Source of the DNA: Bacteroides stercoris ATCC 43183
GTDB lineage: Bacteria; Bacteroidota; Bacteroidia; Bacteroidales; Bacteroidaceae
Assembly (NCBI RefSeq): GCF_025147325.1
Contig: NZ_CP102262.1
Coordinates: forward strand, 2,108,001 to 2,172,000
Direction of reading: 5' to 3'
DNA: 64,000 nt
In this document: piece after piece, positions 58,701-64,000 of the stretch
Numbering within the stretch: position 1 is the first letter of the stretch
Layout: the number at the start of each line of letters is the position of its first letter
The notes under the pieces: model-generated
Databases searched by the model: none
Told to the model about the DNA's origin: nothing
Seen by the model: only the letters and a program-made list of their open reading frames with translations
Made by a program: the position numbers and the translations under genes

Positions 58701-61145
58701 GTGCTGTATCCGGGCAAGGAGGACTTTACACCGGAGAAACGTGTCGGAATATTCCATGACATCAAAAATAATAACTGGGACTGTATCATCCTGACACACG
58801 ACCAGTTCGGAAAAATACCCCAATCTCCCGAAATACAGCAGGAAATATATACGCAGGAAATAGACAGCATCGAAGAAAATCTCGCAGTATTCGAGCAGCA
58901 GGGCAATGAAGTGAGCGGCTGGATAAAGAAGGGGCTGGAAAAAAGAAAGGAAAACCTTGAGGCCAAACTTGAAAAGCTGGAACAGGATATAAAAGACCGG
59001 ACGGATGACGTGACCGATTTCAGGCAAATGGGCATTGACCACCTCTTCGTTGACGAATCGCACAACTTCAAGAACTTGATGTTCAATACACGCCATGCAA
59101 GAGTTTCCGGTCTGGGAAACCCCGAAGGAAGCATGAAGGCCATGAACATGCTTTTCGCCATCCGTACCATACAGGAGCGTACAGGGAGGGATTTGGGGGC
59201 CACTTTCCTGTCCGGTACGACCATCTCCAACAGCCTGACGGAACTCTATCTCCTTTTCAAATATCTCCGTCCGAAGGAAATGGAGCGGCAGGGGATCACC
59301 TGTTTTGACGGCTGGGCGGCCGTCTATGCGAAGAAAAGCACGGACTTTGAATTTTCCGTGACCAACCAGGTCGTGCAGAAAGAGCGTTTCCGCTATTTTA
59401 TCAAAGTGCCGGAACTCGCCAATTTCTATGCGGAGATAACCGATTACAAAACGGCCGAGGACGTAGGGGTTGACAGGCCGGAACTCAACGAGCAACTCTA
59501 TCACATACCGCCCACTCCCCAACAGGAGATTTTCATTCAGAAACTGATAAAGTTCGCTGAAACCGGGGATGCGGCCTACATAGACAGAGAACCTTTGTCC
59601 AAGGCGGAAGAAAAGGCACAGATGCTGATCGCCACCAACTACTCGAACAAGATGTCGCTTGACATGCGGCTGATAGACCCTGAATACGGCGACAGTCCGG
59701 GAAACAAGGCGTCCCATTGCGCGGCCAAGATTGCGGAATATTACTATAAATATCTCGACCAGAAAGGCACACAGTTCATTTTTTCAGACTTGAGTACCTA
59801 TAAACCCGACCAGTGGAACATCTACAGTGAGATAAGGCGCAAACTCGTGGAAGACCATAATATTCCGGAAAAGCAGATAAAGTTCATTCAGGAAGCAAAC
59901 AGCGACAACGCACGCAAGGAACTGTTCAGGGACATGAACTCGGGCCGCATCCGTTTTCTTTTCGGTTCCACACAGAAACTGGGTACGGGTGTCAACGCAC
60001 AGGAACGGGCCGTGGCCATCCATCATCTGGACATACCCTGAAGGCCGTCCGACCTGGAGCAGCGCAACGGACGTGCGGTGAGAAAAGGCAATATCATCGC
60101 CAAGCAGTACGCCGGCAACAAGGTGGACTGCTATATCTATGCGGTGGAGAAGTCACTGGACAGCTACAAGTTCAACCTGCTGCAAAACAAGCAGGTGTTC
60201 ATCAACCAGCTCAAAAGCCGCAATCTGGCCACCCGTACCATTGACGAGGGGGCGATTGACGAAAACGGAGGCGGCAGTTTCAGCGAATACGTGGCCATCC
60301 TTTCAGGCAACGACGACCTGCTGGAAAAGGCGAAGCTGGACAAGAAACTGGCGGTCCTCGAAAGCGAGAGGCAGGCATTCCACCGTAACAAGGGAAACGC
60401 GAAAGGCAAGCTGAATGAAAGGACTTCGGGAATAGAAAAAAACAATGCCTTTACCGGGCGTTTCACCAGGGACTGGGAATATTTCAACAAGGTGGCCCCC
60501 GCAGATGCGAAAACCGGACTCCGTCCCAATCCCCTGAAACTGGACGGTGTGGACTCGGACAATATCGAGGTACTCGGCAACCGGCTTGCCGCAATCAACC
60601 GGAATGCCCGGACGGAGGATGACTATATGAAAATCGGTACTCTGTTCGATTTCCGTATCCTTGTCCGTACCGAAAGGATCTGTGAGGGGGACATGCAGGC
60701 TTTGCAGAACAAATTCATGGTCGAGGGGCTGGACGGCATCAAATATACCTACAACAACGGTTATATTGCCAAAGACCCGAAACTGGCCGTCATGAACTTT
60801 ATCAATGCGCTGGAACGCATTCCCGCCATGATAGAGAAACGGGAGAAGGAGAACGCGGAGCTGTCGAAGGACATCCCGGTCCTTCAGGAGATTGTGGCGG
60901 CCTCATGGCCCAAGGATGCGGAAATCAAACGTCTGAATGAAGAGCTTGCCACACTGAACCGGAAAATACAGCTTACCCTTAAACCGGCAGGCGGGCATGA
61001 AAGCGGAACGGATGACGGACCGGAGATGAAAGGAGAGAAAGCGACAGGCGAAAGTGACGATACACCGGACCTGCCACGGAAGGCAAGGCATGTACCCTCA
61101 ATGGAAATTGTCGCCCCGACAAACGGGCTGAAAAAAATATCCTAA
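55746..61145 (+). CDS. Giant DNA methylase-SNF2 helicase, with two in-frame TGA codons
   Basis: From ATG 55746: [36 protein letters not shown] at 55923-55925 in [19 protein letters not shown] (relatives read HWSKSDLELFP here). Then an N6-type methyltransferase with [11 protein letters not shown] and SSNIPFGN, a linker with [17 protein letters not shown], and a SNF2-like helicase with DHQVGTGKT and [13 protein letters not shown] at 60039-60041 follows HHLDIP and precedes [17 protein letters not shown], where SNF2-type motif VI has [12 protein letters not shown]. 1,799 aa with read-through. Possibly an anti-restriction or DNA-processing factor for the incoming strand. Termination at the second TGA would remove helicase motif VI. 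Confidence 0.9.
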
Positions 61146-61183
61146 GTTTCCCGCAAAAAGCCGCTTTTCAGGAAATGACAAAG

Positions 61184-61224
61184 GTATGGCCGGCACCCGG
61201 ATAAATCCGGCCTGCCGGCCATAC
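61184..61224. terminator. Bidirectional intrinsic terminator
   Basis: GTATGGCCGGCA (61184-61195) pairs with TGCCGGCCATAC (61213-61224). It lies between the convergent helicase operon and the small regulators, and T/A-rich sequence flanks both sides. Confidence 0.8.
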
Positions 61225-61255
61225 TCTTGTCTGTAATGGGAAGAAGGGCACTCCG

Positions 61256-61585
61256 TCATTCCTCTTCCTCAAAGGAAAGGCTCTCCACCTGTCTGTTAAT
61301 AACCTTCCAGTCAATGGAATCCTTCAGATTGATTATATCCACAATCGAATAATGCCTGGTCCCGTTCTCCTCTTCCGCAAAACGCAGACGTCCGCTCAAA
61401 CGCTGCTTCTCAATCTCTGCCGGATCGAGGTTTATCAGCTCACAAACCTCATCGGGCAGCATGGAGAGTTCTACACAGTTGTCCTCGCAGATATGTTGCA
61501 GCACGGCCAGCATGTTGAGGGACTTCTTGTAACTTCTCACGAGTGCGGCGAACGAGCCGCTTTCAACCTTAATCATCTTTCTCAT
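61256..61585 (-). CDS. Small DNA-binding-like protein
   Basis: 109 aa, MRKMIKVESGSFAALVRSYK. Helical, with an acidic C-terminus (VESLSFEEEE). The segment ELSMLPDEVCELINLDPAEIEKQRLSGRLRFAEEENG looks like a winged helix of the excisionase type (quoted as a region, residues 45-80). Its ATG overlaps the stop of the upstream gene by 4 bases, so the two are translated together. Possibly a regulator or recombination accessory factor near the right end of the element. Confidence 0.65.
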   Translation of the reverse strand: MRKMIKVESGSFAALVRSYKKSLNMLAVLQHICEDNCVELSMLPDEVCELINLDPAEIEKQRLSGRLRFAEEENGTRHYSIVDIINLKDSIDWKVINRQVESLSFEEEE

Positions 61586-61887
61586 AACCTTTTATTTTTA
61601 GAGTGTTCTTCTTTTTCCAGCAACATGGCACGCAGCACGTCCGAACGGCGGTAGTAAATCTTCCCCTTGTCACGGTGGAAAGGCAACGAACCGTCATTAC
61701 GGCGTCTTAGAAGTGTCCTGTCGGACATTTTGGTAAGCAGGCGCACGCCTTTTGAATCCAGTATCTCGCTGTCAGGCAAGTTATGTATGGCAGGAGCCAG
61801 TAACTTTTCAATGTTGGTTACTTTGGCGAGTATGGTACTGAGCATGTGGGTCATCTGTCCACCCGGTGCAGTTCTTCTGTTATTCAT
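61582..61887 (-). CDS. Helix-turn-helix excisionase-like protein (right end)
   Basis: 101 aa. N-terminal helix (MLSTILAKVTNIEKLLAPAI), then a MerR/HTH_17-type DNA-binding domain: LDSKGVRLLTKMSDRTLLRR, NDGSLPFHRDKGKIYYRRSD. The fold is that of the two excisionase-like genes at the left end. The promoter side faces the element's right boundary. Confidence 0.75.
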   Translation of the reverse strand: MNNRRTAPGGQMTHMLSTILAKVTNIEKLLAPAIHNLPDSEILDSKGVRLLTKMSDRTLLRRRNDGSLPFHRDKGKIYYRRSDVLRAMLLEKEEHSKNKRL

Positions 61888-62003
61888 AATGACCTTGTTT
61901 TTATTGTTTATGGTGCAATATTACGGAGATATTACAAGGTCATTGGTTACTCAACCGTTGAGCAACCGCCAAAAAGAGACAGAAAACGACAAGCCGGGAC
62001 AAA

Positions 62004-62037
62004 AAAATAGCCGGGAGGCTCTGTTCCCGGCTATTTT
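62004..62037 (-). terminator. Intrinsic terminator-like hairpin near the right end
   Basis: AAAATAGCCGGGA (62004-62016) pairs with TCCCGGCTATTTT (62025-62037). It is symmetrical enough to work in both directions and is the last element-like structure before the flanking gene. Confidence 0.75.
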
Positions 62038-62290
62038 ATGACAGGTAAGTATCAATAAGCACATTTATGTTTATTAATGCTTTAATAATCAGATTTATAT
62101 AAGAAATAATCAAGGAAATATTTTGTTATATCCCCAATATTTCCTACTTTTGTATGTGAGTTATTTGAAACTATGCAAAGCAGTGTAACCCGAAGCAGGA
62201 CTTCCATATCCAAATCGTTACCTGCATCTTTTAAGCTCTCTATATTTTACTTATCTTCAGAGAGTTATATCGAAATATATAGTTTTTAAT
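62038..62290. other. Putative right junction region and susC leader
   Basis: AT-rich, with no gene. The element boundary should lie between the terminator at 62037 and the promoter at 62121, or a little to either side. I cannot fix it, because the left end is outside the window and no repeat can be compared. Confidence 0.35.
62121..62152 (+). promoter_or_regulatory. Promoter of the flanking susC-type gene
   Basis: TTTTG at 62121-62125 (-33 type) and TACTTTTG at 62145-62152 (-7, TAnnTTTG consensus), 19 bases apart. The leader of about 130 bases leads to the ATG at 62291. Confidence 0.7.
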
Positions 62291-64000
62291 ATGAGAAAAA
62301 TACATTTAAAGAACTGTCAGAAAGTAATTCTCATGGCAGTGGTAATGTTTTGTACTTTGAGTAGCTTATATGCTCAAGTAGGACAGACAGTGACAGGTGT
62401 TGTAAAAGACACTGAAGGAGAACCGCTGATTGGCGTTTCTGTATTGGAAATTGGTACATCTAATGGCGCTATTACTAATTTGGATGGACAATATACGTTA
62501 ACTTTGACAAAAAACAAATCGGTATTGGCTTTCTCTTACATAGGCTATACTAAGCAGGAGATTTCCGTCAGCGGACGTAAAAGTATTATTGTTGTGATGA
62601 AAGAAGATGCAGTAGGCTTACAAGAAGTTATCGTTACAGGTTACGGGAAAACTGTAACTAAAGATAAGTTGACAGCTGCTATTTCTAAAGTTTCTTCCGA
62701 AGTATTGGAGAGGGGAGTACGTGCCAATCCGTTGACGGCTTTGGCCGGTACTGTTACTGGTGTACGTGTTACGCAGACTTCCGGTCAGCCGGGGTCAGGA
62801 CCTTCTATTCAAGTTCGTGCCGGTGCTTCTTTGAACGGTAAAGGTAGTCCGTTATATATTATTGACGGTGTACAAAAGGATGATATGAACGATATTAATA
62901 GTAATGATATTGAGTCTATCGAAATTTTGAAAGATGCTGCTGCAACAGCACTTTATGGTGCTCGTGCCAACAATGGTGTAGTGTTAGTAACTACTAAGAG
63001 CGGTCATGTCGGTAAAACTACCATTACTTTGAATGTAAATGTAGGTAAAGGCTTTGCTCGTGACAACTACAATTTCCTGAATGCCCGTGATTATCTATAT
63101 TGGGAACGTATGGCTGCAAATCGTAGTGGGGATGACCTGAACCTTGTTAATGGTTGGGGTACGGGGAATGATATTACAGCCGATGGAAATCAGACAGCCA
63201 GTGGTATTTACAGTACGACTATTCTGACCGATAAGAATAAATATTTGCTGGATTACGGTTGGCAGTCTATGAAAGACCCGGTTACCGATAACTATCTGTT
63301 GTTCAAGGAAACTAATATGCGTGATTTGAATATGCAGGACGCTTGGACGCAAGATTATAATATTTCTTTCTCGGGTGGTAATGAAAAAGGAAAGTACTAT
63401 TCAAGTATTGGATATTATGATGAAACAGGCTTTCCATTGGAATCTGGTTATGAGCGTTTATCTTTTAATTTGAATGGTGAATACAAAATTAAGAATTGGT
63501 TGAAAGCTTCCGGTTTTGTAAACTTTTCTCGTTCCGAAACAAATCCTAACTATATGAGTGATGCTAATTTTTGGAGCGTAGTACCTGCCGTTCCACCTAC
63601 TTTCAAAGGTGCCAACATGGATGGAACGGTCATTAAATTGATCAATAATACTCAGAATGCCAACTGGAATGAGATGAAGAACTATTACTATCGTAGGAAT
63701 ACAGCCTACAAGACAACTTTGGGTACTTCATTCCAAATAGACCTTATGAAAGGATTGAGCTTGAAGTTGAGTGGTATGTGGTATCTTCATATGGTTGAAA
63801 AAGAATCTTTCAACAAGGAACTTCCGAATGGTCCGGGTAAAGTGGATTCTAATCGAAAGGCTTCTGCCGACTATGCACGTCGCCTAGATCAGACTTATAA
63901 TGCTATATTTAACTATAATACTTCTTTTGGCGATCATAGCATCAGTGCCGTAGGTGGTTTTGAGATGATAGATAAGTATAATTTCGGTCTTAAAGCATCC
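62291..64000 (+). CDS. SusC/RagA-family TonB-dependent receptor, 3' end outside window
   Basis: The frame is open from ATG 62291 to the window end (about 570 residues seen). Signal peptide (MAVVMFCTLSSLYAQ), an N-terminal carboxypeptidase-like domain (GVVKDTEGEPLIGVSVLEIG, NLDGQYTLTL), TonB-box region LQEVIVTGYGKTVTKDKL, plug domain with LYIIDGVQKDDMNDINSNDI and LKDAAATALYGARANNGVVL, and the start of the barrel. It is a nutrient importer, substrate unknown. It differs from the susC at 19,005 and probably belongs to a chromosomal glycan locus next to the insertion. All Trp codons are TGG. Confidence 0.95.
   Translation, partial: MRKIHLKNCQKVILMAVVMFCTLSSLYAQVGQTVTGVVKDTEGEPLIGVSVLEIGTSNGAITNLDGQYTLTLTKNKSVLAFSYIGYTKQEISVSGRKSIIVVMKEDAVGLQEVIVTGYGKTVTKDKLTAAISKVSSEVLERGVRANPLTALAGTVTGVRVTQTSGQPGSGPSIQVRAGASLNGKGSPLYIIDGVQKDDMNDINSNDIESIEILKDAAATALYGARANNGVVLVTTKSGHVGKTTITLNVNVGKGFARDNYNFLNARDYLYWERMAANRSGDDLNLVNGWGTGNDITADGNQTASGIYSTTILTDKNKYLLDYGWQSMKDPVTDNYLLFKETNMRDLNMQDAWTQDYNISFSGGNEKGKYYSSIGYYDETGFPLESGYERLSFNLNGEYKIKNWLKASGFVNFSRSETNPNYMSDANFWSVVPAVPPTFKGANMDGTVIKLINNTQNANWNEMKNYYYRRNTAYKTTLGTSFQIDLMKGLSLKLSGMWYLHMVEKESFNKELPNGPGKVDSNRKASADYARRLDQTYNAIFNYNTSFGDHSISAVGGFEMIDKYNFGLKAS

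Noticed and set aside
58437..59717. A 426-codon open frame on the minus strand inside the helicase gene.
   Set aside because: It is an antisense shadow of the SNF2-helicase coding sequence, with no recognisable domain and no promoter.

Overview
The window is Bacteroidales DNA (Bacteroides, Phocaeicola or Parabacteroides type). The evidence is three SusC-type or SusD-type surface glycan genes, promoters with the TAnnTTTG -7 box, and a complete CTnDOT-family conjugative transfer region. Almost the whole window, from position 1 to about 62,040, reads as one integrative conjugative element. A second SusC-type receptor gene starting at 62,291 and running off the right edge looks like flanking chromosome. 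The integrase at the left edge is cut by the window, so the left attachment site is not visible.

Layout. 1-5,552: integrase, two helix-turn-helix excisionase-like genes, three mutually related unknown genes and an RteC-like gene. 5,738-9,416: the rteA-rteB two-component system that in CTnDOT controls excision and transfer. 9,543-24,143: a complete alpha-glucan-type polysaccharide utilisation locus (GH97, GH31, a GH27-like lipoprotein, SusE/F, SusD, SusC and a TPR/HTH regulator). It lies directly upstream of rteA, where CTnDOT carries tetQ. 24,753-29,888: a plus-strand accessory module with a ParB-like protein and a candidate structured RNA. 29,910-30,821: an M48 protease. 30,974-46,319: the tra operon read right to left (ParA, DUF3408, DUF4122, a radical SAM gene, TraE, F, G, DUF3876, I, J, K, L, M, N, O, Q). 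A group II intron sits inside traG. 46,320-47,001: an 8-bp-periodic non-coding array, a likely oriT neighbourhood. 47,002-50,813: the mob genes (accessory protein, relaxase, coupling protein). 51,384-53,099: an AT-rich PD-(D/E)XK-type orphan. 53,919-61,145: DUF4099/DUF3945, DUF1896 and a giant methylase-helicase. 61,256-61,887: two small DNA-binding proteins.

Main observation. Seventeen in-frame TGA codons interrupt twelve backbone genes (excisionase, two unknown genes, TraM, TraK, DUF3876, TraG, radical SAM, ParA, both mob proteins, coupling protein, methylase-helicase; TraG, ParA, the coupling protein and the helicase have two each). In each case the same frame continues with the rest of the protein. 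None of the interruptions is TAA or TAG and none is a frameshift. Where I can recall the family, most fall where Trp is usual. TGG is also used in these genes. The carbohydrate locus, rteA/rteB, the accessory module and the flanking receptor gene have none. This suggests that UGA is read as Trp, at least sometimes, in the transfer genes. The alternatives are a very specific mutation process or a consensus error.

A second pattern links the same gene sets. A motif reading ACGCCAAnnnnCGCCAA in the direction of transcription lies upstream of the excisionase genes, of the trio of unknown genes, of the tra operon and (in weaker form) of the methylase-helicase operon. At three of these sites a similar ATGCTYTnYTTTG-type box follows. 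It looks like the operator of an element-wide transfer regulon. No tRNA gene, rRNA gene or CRISPR array was found.
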